A stretch of 64,000 bases of DNA from NCBI RefSeq assembly GCF_021165755.1, contig NZ_CP088936.1:558001-622000 (forward strand), given 5' to 3'. The DNA comes from Borrelia sp. RT5S. GTDB lineage: Bacteria; Spirochaetota; Spirochaetia; Borreliales; Borreliaceae. Below, in pieces: positions 43,034-51,503 of this stretch. Positions within the stretch are counted from its first letter, which is position 1; each line of letters begins with the position of its first letter. Under the pieces are notes generated by a model. The model did not search any database. It was given only the letters and a program-made list of their open reading frames with translations, and was not told the DNA's origin. A program made the position numbers and the translations under genes.

Positions 43034-43408
43034 ATGAAGAAGAGAATTTTAGTCATAGATGATAATAGAGCCATCAGGCAAAGTGTTGCCTATATTTTGG
43101 AACAAAATGGTTTTGGGGTTTCTGAGGCAGAGGATGGTTTGGATGGTGTAACTAAGTTTAAGGAAGCTGTTGGACAAAGTGATAAGGATTTTGATCTTGT
43201 TATTACGGATATAAATATGCCTAATTTAGATGGTATAGGGGTAATTAAGCAGATAAGAGAATTTGGAAGTTTTGTTCCGATACTTGTTCTTACAACTGAA
43301 TCTGAGCAATCAAAGGTTGATGAGGGCCGTAAGGCGGGCGCTACTGGGTGGCTTGTTAAGCCTTTTAATCCTGATACTCTTATGCAAACGATATCGAAAA
43401 TATTTTAA
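43034..43408 (+). CDS. cheY2: CheY-type response regulator (CheY2)
   Basis: A 124-residue single receiver domain: VIDDNRA (Asp9, Asp10), phospho-Asp59 in LVITDINMPNLDG, Thr in LVLTTES, Lys in WLVKPFNPD. Last gene of the chemotaxis operon, 76 bases after the MCP-like gene. In B. burgdorferi CheY2 is reported not to be needed for chemotaxis but to matter for infection. An upstream TATAAT at 42964-42969 may give it an additional promoter, though no -35 is seen. Confidence 0.94.
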   Translation: MKKRILVIDDNRAIRQSVAYILEQNGFGVSEAEDGLDGVTKFKEAVGQSDKDFDLVITDINMPNLDGIGVIKQIREFGSFVPILVLTTESEQSKVDEGRKAGATGWLVKPFNPDTLMQTISKIF

Positions 43409-43524
43409 CTTGTACTTTCTGAATTAAATTCGGGGTTTTGGAGTTGCTTCGGGTATGATTGGTTGTTTATGTTTTGTATTCTGGGGATATAGGACATAAG
43501 GATTTGATTTTATGGGAGGCTCTT

Positions 43525-44868
43525 ATGGATCTCAAGTTGAAGGAGCAATTTTATTTTGACTTAGGAGAGTTAGTTAGGTTTAATAGTGTTGTGGGCTCTC
43601 CTTTAAAAGATAAGCCTTTTGGGGAGCAGATTGATTTGTGTTTGAATAAAGTCTTGGATGTGGCCCGAGGCATTGGTTTTGAGGTTTACAAAGCTGAAGA
43701 TGGATATTATGGGTTTGCTGAAATAGGGAAGGGTGATGAGCTTGTAGGTATTTTGGGGCATGTCGATGTTGTTGATGTTGGAAACTTGTCTCAGTGGCGT
43801 TCAGATCCCTTTAACCTTAGTTTTAGGGATGGGAATGTTTATGCTAGGGGTATTTTGGATGATAAGGGGCCTTTGGTGGCTGTTCTTTATGCTTTTAAGT
43901 CATTGGTTTTAGAAGGGTTTTCTTTCAAAAAGAGATTTAGGATGATTTTTGGTACGGATGAGGAAACTTTATGGCGTTGTATTGAGCAGTATAGAAATAG
44001 AGAAGTGCTTCCTGATTTTTCTTTCACCCCTGACGCAGATTTTCCGGTTGTTAATGCGGAGAAGGGCTTATTGCAGTTTGATGTTATTAGTGACGAGGTG
44101 GGGTGTATGGATTTCAACCTTGGTACTGGATATAATGTGATTCCTGGAGAATGTGCTTTTGAGCTTGGGGATTCTAATCGAGATGACTTTAGAATTTTGC
44201 TTGATGGTTTTGGGGATAGGATTAAATATAAATTTCATGAAAATAACGTTGTAATTCATGGTGTTTCGGCACATGCTTCATTGCCTGATGTTGGAGTTAA
44301 TGTTGCTCCTTATGCATTAAATATCATCAAGTCTTTGGGAGTAGAGGCTAATTTTATCAAATTTTTTGAGGACAAAATTGGGTTTACTATCAATGGTGAG
44401 AAATTATTTGGTAAAGTCTTGGAGGATTTAAAATCTGGAAAACTCACTCTTTGTTTAACAAAGATTAGTTTATCTAAAACTTCTAATCAGGTTTTGTCTT
44501 TTGATATGAGATATCCTGTGGATTTTAAGAGAGAAGATTTGGTAAGCTTAATAAAGGATGCTCTGGTTCCATATTCTTTAAGTTATAATGAAGTTTCTTA
44601 TCTTGATCCTATTTACGTTGATTCTGATTCAGATTTTGTTAAAACTTTGATTGAAGTTTACAAGGACTTTACAGGAGAAGTTGATGCTAGGCCTATTGCT
44701 ATTGGAGGTGCGACTTATGCTAGAGCTTTAAAGAATTGCGTTGCTTTTGGTCCGCTGTTTAGGGGAGCAGACAATACGGCTCACCAGACTAACGAGTATA
44801 TGAAGGAGAGTGATCTTTTAAGGCTTGTTTCAATTTACAAGGAAGCTATTAGCAAACTTAATGGCTAG
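43525..44868 (+). CDS. M20 family dipeptidase (PepV/Sapep type)
   Basis: A 447-residue zinc aminopeptidase of the M20 clan. Ligands: His/Asp in GHVDVVDVG, the bridging Asp in RGILDDKGPL, catalytic Glu pair in GTDEET, Asp in TPDADFPVV, and His in TAHQTNEYM; a lid/dimer domain (HGVSAHASLPDVGVNVA) lies between. PepV-type enzymes cut dipeptides such as beta-Ala-His or Xaa-Xaa from imported peptides, useful to a host-dependent organism that cannot make amino acids. ATG 43525 has GGGAGG 5 bases ahead. I do not recall an equivalent in B. burgdorferi at this place, so it may mark relapsing-fever Borrelia; uncertain. Confidence 0.9.
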   Translation: MDLKLKEQFYFDLGELVRFNSVVGSPLKDKPFGEQIDLCLNKVLDVARGIGFEVYKAEDGYYGFAEIGKGDELVGILGHVDVVDVGNLSQWRSDPFNLSFRDGNVYARGILDDKGPLVAVLYAFKSLVLEGFSFKKRFRMIFGTDEETLWRCIEQYRNREVLPDFSFTPDADFPVVNAEKGLLQFDVISDEVGCMDFNLGTGYNVIPGECAFELGDSNRDDFRILLDGFGDRIKYKFHENNVVIHGVSAHASLPDVGVNVAPYALNIIKSLGVEANFIKFFEDKIGFTINGEKLFGKVLEDLKSGKLTLCLTKISLSKTSNQVLSFDMRYPVDFKREDLVSLIKDALVPYSLSYNEVSYLDPIYVDSDSDFVKTLIEVYKDFTGEVDARPIAIGGATYARALKNCVAFGPLFRGADNTAHQTNEYMKESDLLRLVSIYKEAISKLNG

Positions 44869-44875
44869 AGGATCT

Positions 44876-44985
44876 GGTATTCAAGAGCTACCGGGGCTCT
44901 TCTCATGGGCTTGGGTTAACAATCAAGAGCCTTCCCAGAGGACGGTTGCCTTTTGGTTCTCGGTTAAAAGAGGGGCACGAATACC
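44876..44985. other. GC-rich structured intergenic segment
   Basis: About 110 bases, clearly richer in GC than the surroundings, between the dipeptidase stop and tRNA-Leu. It contains hairpins AAGAGC/GCTCTT (44883-44901) and TGCCTTTT...AAAAgaggGGCA near 44947-44977, closed by a 7-bp long-range pair GGTATTC/GAATACC (44876-44882 with 44979-44985). It may be an RNA (either strand), a processing signal for the pyrH-tRNA transcript, or a terminator region. It does not match SRP RNA, tmRNA or RNase P RNA motifs. Confidence 0.4.
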
Positions 44986-45065
44986 GGTAGTCGGAGTCGA
45001 ACCGACACGAAGTTGCCTCCATCAGATTTTGAGTCTGACGCGTCTACCAATTCCGCCATACCGGC
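44982..45065 (-). tRNA. tRNA-Leu (CAA)
   Basis: Minus-strand cloverleaf of 84 bases with acceptor GCCGGTA/TACCGGT, anticodon stem TCAGA/TCTGA with loop CTCAAAA (anticodon CAA), a long variable arm as class II tRNAs need, and T-arm GTCGGTTCGACTCCGAC. Discriminator A, no CCA encoded. It starts 8 bases after the pyrH stop, so the two are probably cotranscribed. Confidence 0.96.
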
Positions 45066-45073
45066 AATGAATT

Positions 45074-45763
45074 CTATTTTACTATAATAGTACCTAAAAA
45101 ATCATTTTTTTTATTAAAAACTTTTTCTAAGTTTTTAATAAAAAGTCCGTTTAGCACATAAGCTTTAAGACCAAGTTTTAAGGCTAATTTGGTAGCTATT
45201 GGGTCGAACGGTAAGTTAGCCCCAGGGTCCCAGTTCTTTCCAACAATGTCTTGTAACTTCTCCCAAGTAATATTACTCAATCCCTTTGCATCATTAAATT
45301 TTTTCGGATCTTTATCGTAAACTTGATCTACATTCGTTAGGTTAATTATTTCATTCGATTTGAATTTCTCAGCAAATTTAACAGTAATGTAATCTGTTGA
45401 AAATCCCGGTTTCCACCCCGATGCAACTAGTATTCTTCCTTTAAAATTAAAATCTTTGGAAGGATCGCTTACAACTGCATCAATGCAGAACGGTTTCATT
45501 GATTTGCAAATAAAATCGGCATTTAGTTTGGTTGCCATTATTCCAATTTCATCAAGGTCATCATTTTCAAATTTGGGATTTAGTTGTTTATAAGCTTCTT
45601 GATATTCTCTTGCTGTTTTGCCACCACCTATAATTAATATTATTTTTCTTCTACTATCTTCTCTTATCCATTCAAAAATAAGATTCCTAAAATCTTTAAT
45701 GTATTCTATATTGATTTTATCAGGAATAATTACTCCGCCACCAAGGCTAATTATCTTAAGCAT
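45074..45763 (-). CDS. pyrH: UMP kinase (archaeal-type)
   Basis: A 229-residue amino-acid-kinase-fold enzyme that makes UDP from UMP. It begins LKIISLGGGVIIP, has LIIGGGKTAREYQEA and LTNVDQVYDKDPKKF. The short length and the GGGKTAREY form resemble the archaeal UMP kinase subfamily rather than the usual bacterial PyrH (GGGNIFRG). Works upstream of pyrG, which is 3 kb away. Start ATG 45763. tRNA-Leu follows on the same strand. Confidence 0.92.
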   Translation of the reverse strand: MLKIISLGGGVIIPDKINIEYIKDFRNLIFEWIREDSRRKIILIIGGGKTAREYQEAYKQLNPKFENDDLDEIGIMATKLNADFICKSMKPFCIDAVVSDPSKDFNFKGRILVASGWKPGFSTDYITVKFAEKFKSNEIINLTNVDQVYDKDPKKFNDAKGLSNITWEKLQDIVGKNWDPGANLPFDPIATKLALKLGLKAYVLNGLFIKNLEKVFNKKNDFLGTIIVK

Positions 45764-45993
45764 TTAAACCCCTTTTCGCTGATAGGAATGTGTCTCTCTA
45801 TTTTACCTTTCATTATATATTAGTATTTTGAGTTTATTTGAAAATAGGGTTAGAATAATGTAGATTCATTAACTATGCTGTATGACTATGCTGTATAATA
45901 TTTGCTTGGACGTTATGATATGAAATGTTATTCAGTGATGGTAAATTATTCTATGCAGACTTTTGTAGGGTGGTGTTTATTTGGGAGGATGTT

Positions 45994-47061
45994 ATGCATA
46001 AATACAAGGTCTCTGTGATTATTTGCTTTTTTAATTCAGATAGGACCCTTGAATTGATAATCAAAGATGCCGTTAATCAAACGTTAAGAGATAAGGAAAT
46101 TATATTAGTTAATGATGGTTCTTACGATAATAGTTTACAAATAGCACAAAGGTATGCAGATAAGTATGATTTCATAAAAATTATTAATCAAAAGAATATG
46201 GGGATAGCTGCTTCTAGGAATAATGGACTTGAAAAAGCTCAGGGAGAATATATAGTTTATTGGGATAGTGATGATTCGGTCGAAAGTACTATGCTTGAGG
46301 TGTTATACAATAGGGCCAAGGCTGATAATTCGGATGTTGTTTGTTCTCAGTTTTACGTTTATTTTCTTGCAAGAAATATTAAAAGGAAATCTCTACTTCC
46401 TTTTCCTAATTACCCAATAACTGGTAAAGAGGCTTTTGAAAATTTATTATCGACTGTTTTTGCTAGTTTTTCTAGAAAAAACTTTGTTGTGGGTACATTG
46501 TGGGATAAGCTCATTAGAAGAGATTTGATTTTAAATCATAATATTAAACTACAAAATGTAGTATTAGAAGATATAGTTTTCTTGGTTCACGTTTTTTTAA
46601 AAGCAGACAAAGTTTCTTTTGTTAATAATTATTTCTACACTAATTTTCAGCGGATGGGGAGTGCCAGTTCTTCAATCAGTGTAATAAGTAGGACTATTGG
46701 AACTCTTGAGGTGATAGAAGCTTTGCTAAAAAATGAGAAAATATTCGAAAAGTATTTACGTCTTTATAAAAAATTTTATTTACAGCTTTATTATTTTATT
46801 TCTTTTAAACAAATTTATATAGTGGCCTGGAATATTAAAGATCGTCCTGTGTATAAGGCTTATAAGTCAAAACTTATCTCTGTCCTTAATGAAATTAAGG
46901 GTCATGAAGAGTTTAGGGAGTATTACTTAAATCTTAAGAGTTCTTCAGGGTTAAGCGAGATTCAAATATTGCCGAGAGTTATGTTGAAAGTGTGGGATGT
47001 TAGTGCAGTATTCTATGTTAATTTTGCTATATTCATTTATAGGGTTTTTTTGAAGAATTAA
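45994..47061 (+). CDS. Family 2 glycosyltransferase
   Basis: A 355-residue GT-A-fold enzyme: VSVIICFFNSDRTLELIIKD, LVNDGSYDNSL, NMGIAASRNNGLEKAQGEY and the metal-binding DSD in VYWDSDDSVES. The C-terminal ~150 residues are specific and carry many Tyr/Phe/Lys, perhaps membrane-associated. It transfers a sugar from a nucleotide donor; in Borrelia a glycolipid product is likely but not shown. ATG 45994 has GGGAGG 6 bases ahead; the longer frame from 45925 is not needed. Lies 42 bases before the ABC genes. Confidence 0.9.
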   Translation: MHKYKVSVIICFFNSDRTLELIIKDAVNQTLRDKEIILVNDGSYDNSLQIAQRYADKYDFIKIINQKNMGIAASRNNGLEKAQGEYIVYWDSDDSVESTMLEVLYNRAKADNSDVVCSQFYVYFLARNIKRKSLLPFPNYPITGKEAFENLLSTVFASFSRKNFVVGTLWDKLIRRDLILNHNIKLQNVVLEDIVFLVHVFLKADKVSFVNNYFYTNFQRMGSASSSISVISRTIGTLEVIEALLKNEKIFEKYLRLYKKFYLQLYYFISFKQIYIVAWNIKDRPVYKAYKSKLISVLNEIKGHEEFREYYLNLKSSSGLSEIQILPRVMLKVWDVSAVFYVNFAIFIYRVFLKN

Positions 47062-47103
47062 TGTCTCTTGTAGTTAGTGGGAGTATTCGTTGGGAGAATA
47101 TAG

Positions 47104-47922
47104 GTGAGAATAGAATGTTTGGATGTGTCCTTTTCTTATGACAGGTATGAAGTTTACTCAGATTTGAATCTAGTTTTTTCAAAGCCTCAGACTTACCTGA
47201 TCTTAGGTAAAAATGGTGTAGGCAAGACTACTCTGTTGAAGCTCATCAGTGGGTTTTTAAAGCCGACTAAAGGAAAGGTTCTGTTTAATTCTTTAGATGT
47301 TTTCCCAAGAAATCCTCTAGCTTTGGAGAATTTGTTTTTTGTTCCTGAAGAATTTAAGTTGCCAAATATCTCTTTGGGTGAATATTGTAATTCTTTGTGT
47401 AACTTTTATCCAAAGTTTAATGAAGAGAATTTTAGGGAATGCTTATTGAAATTTGATTTAGATATTAATCTCAAGTTTTTATCTTCTTCATATGGTCAGA
47501 AAAAAAAGGGTGTTATTGCTGTAGCTGTAGCTACAAATGTTCCTGTTTTAATATTTGATGAGCCCACAAATGGTCTTGACATTGCTTCCAAGAATGTTTT
47601 CAGAGGTGTTATAAGTAGTTTAGAAAATAGAATGGTTTTTATTACAGGGCATAATGTTAGAGATTTGGTAGGTATAGTAGACCATTTGACTATTATTGAT
47701 AACAGGAATGTTCTTTTTTCAAACTCAATTTCTCATATTAGTGAGAACTATAAAGTTAAAATTGTAGATAAGTTGAGTGGAGAAGAGCTTTATTATGAGG
47801 GAATAAGGGAGGGGTTTAGGGCACTATATTTTGAGGAAGGGAGTTGTGATAATGATGTTGACCTTGAGTTTTTCTTTTTATATGTGACTAGTGGTAAGGC
47901 AAGGAATTTAGTAAATGTTTAG
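47104..47922 (+). CDS. ABC transporter ATP-binding protein
   Basis: A 272-residue ATPase: Walker A LGKNGVGKTTLL, Walker B VLIFDEPTNGLD, switch His in ITGHN. The signature sequence is degenerate: SSYGQKKKGVI in place of LSGGQ. About 60 C-terminal residues are extra. With the membrane protein that follows (8-base overlap) it makes an ABC-2-like exporter of unknown substrate. GTG start with GGGAG 6 bases ahead. Confidence 0.9.
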   Translation: MRIECLDVSFSYDRYEVYSDLNLVFSKPQTYLILGKNGVGKTTLLKLISGFLKPTKGKVLFNSLDVFPRNPLALENLFFVPEEFKLPNISLGEYCNSLCNFYPKFNEENFRECLLKFDLDINLKFLSSSYGQKKKGVIAVAVATNVPVLIFDEPTNGLDIASKNVFRGVISSLENRMVFITGHNVRDLVGIVDHLTIIDNRNVLFSNSISHISENYKVKIVDKLSGEELYYEGIREGFRALYFEEGSCDNDVDLEFFFLYVTSGKARNLVNV

Positions 47923-48757
47923 CTTGAAAAGGTTCTCCAAACTTCTCAATATGGATTTTATTTATAATAAAAGATTATATCTTTATTGTTTTGTGTCAGT
48001 CTTTGGTGTGCTCAATTTGATTCATCTCTTTTCAAGGGTTTGTTATAATTTTAGTTTAATTGATCTTCCTGCTGATGGAATTATGTTTTTATTTTTTGCA
48101 TCGTCCTATTTTGTGTCAATACATATGATGTTGAATCATTATAAGTTGATTCATGATCCGCTTGCAAATGTGTTTTATTTGGCTCTGCCCGTATCGACCC
48201 TAGAGAGGTATTTTTTTGTTTTGTTTAAATTTTTATTTGCGCTGCCATTATTTTTAATTCTTTGCTATTATTTGAGTTTAAATTTTGCTGTTTTACTAGA
48301 TGGTGTTTTTTTAAAAGAAAGCGGGATTAATTTTTTTTCTTTAGGTCTCATTTTTAGATTTTTAGGAATAACTTATTTCCATTATCTAATGGCTTTTCCT
48401 ATATTTTTAATATCTAGACTCTTGTTTGGAAGTTATCCTTTTTTAAGGGCTGTGGTTATAAGTGTTTTATTCTATATATTATTGGAGGCCTTTTTCAGTT
48501 TTGTTATATTTTTTACAGATAATAATTTATTTAAAATTACATACAATTTTAGTGTTTCAGATAAGGGACATTACTTGTTTTTATTTAATACTAGTTCTGC
48601 GCTTTTTTCTGTTTTGTTGTATCCCTTCGCATATTTTGTTCTCAGAAACTTGGGAAATTCAAACAGCAAGACGGGGTTAGTAATTTTGTTAGGATTAATC
48701 TCTTTTTTCTCCTTGCTATTCTTTTTGCTAGTAGCATCGCTAGCTTTGTTATACTAG
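47915..48757 (+). CDS. ABC transporter membrane protein
   Basis: A 280-residue integral membrane protein with about six hydrophobic spans (for example YLYCFVSVFGVLNLI, LFALPLFLILCYYLSL, LVILLGLISFFSLLFFLLV). It overlaps the ATPase gene by 8 bases and should be its permease. The layout (ATPase then six-span permease, no binding protein) fits an ABC-2-type exporter. Substrate unknown; the neighbouring glycosyltransferase hints at a lipid- or glycan-related cargo, only by proximity. Confidence 0.82.
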   Translation: MFSLKRFSKLLNMDFIYNKRLYLYCFVSVFGVLNLIHLFSRVCYNFSLIDLPADGIMFLFFASSYFVSIHMMLNHYKLIHDPLANVFYLALPVSTLERYFFVLFKFLFALPLFLILCYYLSLNFAVLLDGVFLKESGINFFSLGLIFRFLGITYFHYLMAFPIFLISRLLFGSYPFLRAVVISVLFYILLEAFFSFVIFFTDNNLFKITYNFSVSDKGHYLFLFNTSSALFSVLLYPFAYFVLRNLGNSNSKTGLVILLGLISFFSLLFFLLVASLALLY

Positions 48758-48851
48758 ATGCTTAAAGCATTATATGGTAGTGTGCTCGTTTAATTTAGTA
48801 TTTTTTTAACACCTAGTTTCTTTTCTTTAAGTAATATTAAGATAGGGGTTC

Positions 48852-48888
48852 TACACTTGAACATTCGAGTGTGTTTTTTATTTTATTA
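48852..48888 (+). terminator. Rho-independent terminator
   Basis: A stem ACACTTG/CGAGTGT (48853-48859 with 48866-48872), loop AACATT, then TTTTTTATTTTATT. It ends the glycosyltransferase-ABC transcript before pyrG. Confidence 0.75.
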
Positions 48889-48926
48889 TTAGAATAAAGA
48901 GGTTAATTCTTAAATACATACAATCT

Positions 48927-48956
48927 TTGATAATTGTGTATATTCAAGAATATAGA
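48927..48956 (+). promoter_or_regulatory. Possible promoter of pyrG
   Basis: TTGATA (48927-48932), 18 bases, TATAGA (48951-48956), about 53 bases before pyrG. Placed just after the terminator. Confidence 0.45.
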
Positions 48957-49009
48957 GTATTTCAGTGTTCTATAAAAATTGAGTATTGTAATTTTTTAGG
49001 AGAGTTTTA

Positions 49010-50608
49010 ATGAAAAATAATCTAAAGATTTTAGTGGTAACAGGAGGTGTAATCTCTGGCATAGGGAAGGGAGTGACATCAGCAAGTATTGCAAGATTAT
49101 TTAGGGATGATTTAAAGATAACCCCAATTAAATGTGATGGGTATTTAAATACAGATCCTGGTACTATTAATCCTGTTGAACATGGAGAAGTTTTTGTGCT
49201 TGATGATGGTGGAGAGGTTGACATGGATTTTGGGCATTATGAGAGATTTTTAAATTTAAATGCTAAGTCTAATTGGAATATTACCATGGGCAAAATATAT
49301 AAAAATATTATTGATAATGAGAGGCACGGCAAATACTTGGGGCGAACTGTGCAGCTTATACCCCATGTTACTGATGAGATAAAGGCAACAATTTTTAAAA
49401 TTGCTAAAGAGGAATGCAGTGAACTTTTGGTGATTGAAATAGGTGGTACTGTAGGGGATATGGAGAATATTTTGTTTATTGAGGCTATGAGACAAATAAG
49501 ATATGAACTTGGAAGTAGCAGTATTGCTTTTGTTCATTTAACTTATGTGCCGAGTCCTGTGGGGATTAATGAGCAAAAATCTAAACCCACTCAGCAGAGC
49601 GTGAAGACACTAAACAAAGCTGGAATTTTTCCAGACTTAATTATTGCAAGAAGTTCTCAGCTTTTGACAAAGCAAATAAGACAGAAAATAGCTATGTTTT
49701 GTAATGTTGATACTACCTCCATTATTGACAATACAGATGTTGCAACTATTTATGAAATTCCTATCTCTTTTTACAAACAGGGATTACATGAAATTTTAGG
49801 ATCTAAATTTAAAATCAATATCAGCCCCAAGATAGAAGAGCTTGATAGATTGGTGAGTGTAATAAAGGGAAATCTTGTATCTCCTAGAAGGATAATAAAT
49901 ATTGCCATTTGTGGCAAATATGCCGAACTTTGGGATTCTTATGCATCAATATTTGAGTCTTTAATCCATGTATCTGCTAATTTAGATGTTTTAATTAAGA
50001 CAACTATAATCGATAGCACCAATTTTGATGAAGAAATTTTAAGAAATGTAGATGGCCTTGTGGTTCCTGGTGGTTTTGGAGGCAGGGGGTATGAGGGCAA
50101 AATTCTTGCAATTAAGTATGCAAGAGAGCATAATATTCCTTTTCTTGGTATTTGTCTTGGCATGCAGCTTGCAGTAATTGAATTTGCAAGGAATGTTTGT
50201 GGAATACTTGATGCGGATACTGAAGAAAATTTTGAGGGTAATTTTACAGGTAATTCTGTTATTCACTTATTGCCTGAACAAAAGGAGTTAAAGGATAAGG
50301 GGGCTACGATGCGGCTTGGAGGTTATCCCGTGGTTTTGGAAAAGGGTACGATAGCTTTTAAGCTTTATGGAAAAGACAAGATTATTGAAAGGTTTAGACA
50401 TAGATATGAGGTTAATAATGAATATCTTGATTTGTTTAAGAAAAATGGTCTTGTTGTCTCTGGATTTTCTGAGGATTTTAAAATAGTAAAAATGGTAGAA
50501 ATACAAAAGAATAAGTTTTTTGTAGCCTGTCAGTTTCATCCTGAACTTATTACGAGGCTGGAGAATCCGTCAAAACTCTTTCTAGGACTAGTTAAAGCGT
50601 GTCTTTAA
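49010..50608 (+). CDS. pyrG: CTP synthase
   Basis: A 532-residue enzyme that makes CTP from UTP with glutamine nitrogen. Synthetase half: [19 protein letters not shown] (P-loop), [31 protein letters not shown]. Glutaminase half: [12 protein letters not shown], nucleophile Cys in [15 protein letters not shown], and the His-Glu pair in CQFHPELI. Single-gene unit between a terminator and the next promoter. AGGAG lies ahead of the ATG. Confidence 0.97.
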   Translation: MKNNLKILVVTGGVISGIGKGVTSASIARLFRDDLKITPIKCDGYLNTDPGTINPVEHGEVFVLDDGGEVDMDFGHYERFLNLNAKSNWNITMGKIYKNIIDNERHGKYLGRTVQLIPHVTDEIKATIFKIAKEECSELLVIEIGGTVGDMENILFIEAMRQIRYELGSSSIAFVHLTYVPSPVGINEQKSKPTQQSVKTLNKAGIFPDLIIARSSQLLTKQIRQKIAMFCNVDTTSIIDNTDVATIYEIPISFYKQGLHEILGSKFKINISPKIEELDRLVSVIKGNLVSPRRIINIAICGKYAELWDSYASIFESLIHVSANLDVLIKTTIIDSTNFDEEILRNVDGLVVPGGFGGRGYEGKILAIKYAREHNIPFLGICLGMQLAVIEFARNVCGILDADTEENFEGNFTGNSVIHLLPEQKELKDKGATMRLGGYPVVLEKGTIAFKLYGKDKIIERFRHRYEVNNEYLDLFKKNGLVVSGFSEDFKIVKMVEIQKNKFFVACQFHPELITRLENPSKLFLGLVKACL

Positions 50609-50664
50609 TTATTCTTGGTATTATTTTGTAAAATCATCACATCTAGGGTGGAGCGTGAGTTTCT

Positions 50665-50693
50665 TTAACATGTTGCAAAGATTATAATATAAT
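50665..50693 (+). promoter_or_regulatory. Sigma-70 promoter with palindromic -10
   Basis: TTAACA (50665-50670), 17 bases, TATAAT (50688-50693), about 42 bases before the GTG at 50735. The -10 box is inside a perfect inverted repeat. Confidence 0.7.
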
Positions 50694-50697
50694 CTTT
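50677..50697. repeat. Perfect 10-bp inverted repeat over the -10 box
   Basis: AAAGATTATA and its exact complement TATAATCTTT are separated by one A. It covers the -10 box of the promoter for the gene at 50735 and could be an operator for a dimeric regulator. No T-run follows, so a terminator for pyrG is less likely. Confidence 0.65.
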
Positions 50698-50734
50698 AGG
50701 ATGTATTTTCGGGAAATGTTTATTAGGGGGTAGT

Positions 50735-51322
50735 GTGAAAGAGGAAAATATTAAGAAAGTGATTGCAATGAAAAGGTTAGTTAAATACTTTTTTGATGAG
50801 CTTAAATATAGGATGAAAATACCCTGTTTAAGGCAGAGTAATAAAGATATGAGTACGAAGTATATACTTCTTAATCTTTTCAGAAAGATAGCAAATCTTC
50901 CATTTAACAAGAAATATGAAATTGAAGAGCAATTTCCTCTTGATATTGCGGGGAAAATAGTACAGACGGATGCAGTTCTTATTAAGAGATTGGATTATGA
51001 GAGATGTGTTATTGTTGGTGTTATTGAAGCAAAAACGGATCAGATCGACCTTGATTATGAGCTTGAGAGATTTTTTCTTCAGGGAAATAAAGTTAACGTT
51101 CTTTTTTGGCAGCCAAAGAAGGTTATTCTTAAGCAGAATGAAGAATTAATTACACTAGAATCAGATGATATTTTTAGGTTCGATAACGATTTTTATTTAC
51201 CGGAAGTGAAAGCAAAGTTGGAGGATTTCATCGAGATCTTTATGAGGTTTTTTTCTTATGAAGATATTCTATTTGAGTTTAATAAAGTAAAGGGTAAATA
51301 TTCCTTAGTTAAGAATAGTTGA
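50735..51322 (+). CDS. PD-(D/E)XK nuclease-like hypothetical protein
   Basis: A 195-residue protein with no family I can name with certainty. The centre reads DIAGKIVQTDAVLI, then CVIVGVIEAKTDQIDLDYEL: an Asp in a strand followed about 20 residues later by E-A-K in a strand, the pattern of PD-(D/E)XK nucleases and type I restriction HsdR N-domains. The N-terminal helices are basic. It could be a repair nuclease or an inactive relative; no methylase or other restriction gene is nearby. GTG start, GGGGG 5 bases ahead. Own promoter with a palindrome; ends in a complex hairpin region. Confidence 0.7.
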   Translation: MKEENIKKVIAMKRLVKYFFDELKYRMKIPCLRQSNKDMSTKYILLNLFRKIANLPFNKKYEIEEQFPLDIAGKIVQTDAVLIKRLDYERCVIVGVIEAKTDQIDLDYELERFFLQGNKVNVLFWQPKKVILKQNEELITLESDDIFRFDNDFYLPEVKAKLEDFIEIFMRFFSYEDILFEFNKVKGKYSLVKNS

Positions 51323-51344
51323 GATATTTACCCTTGATAAGGGT
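51290..51344 (+). other. Two overlapping, competing hairpins at gene end
   Basis: Hairpin A pairs 51290-51301 with 51324-51335 (12 bp, perfect, loop 22). Hairpin B pairs 51330-51335 with 51339-51344 (ACCCTT/AAGGGT). They share 51330-51335, so only one can form. No strong T tail; terminator or mRNA 3'-end control is possible. Confidence 0.55.
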
Positions 51345-51503
51345 TAGTGTTTTGTTGGAACATCTATTTTGAAGGGAATTTGGTTTCGCAAAGTTGTTTG
51401 TGATGTTTTATGGCTTTTGAGATTATTTTGATTTGGAGAGTCACTGAGTCAGGCTGTGCTAGCATTTTTAGGAAAAAATTGTTTTTGTGGTAAAATTCCT
51501 TTT

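Noticed and set aside
44876-44985. SRP (4.5S) RNA or another tRNA
   Set aside because: The GGAAGGAAGCAG-type core of SRP RNA is missing and the fold has separate hairpins; a 7-bp outer stem alone does not make a cloverleaf.
44825-45070. An open frame of 81 codons over the end of the dipeptidase and tRNA-Leu
   Set aside because: It runs through a tRNA gene on the other strand and has no start site or domain.
50673-50693. TTGCAA as -35 box for the promoter before 50735
   Set aside because: It is only 9 bases from the -10; TTAACA at 50665 has the proper 17.
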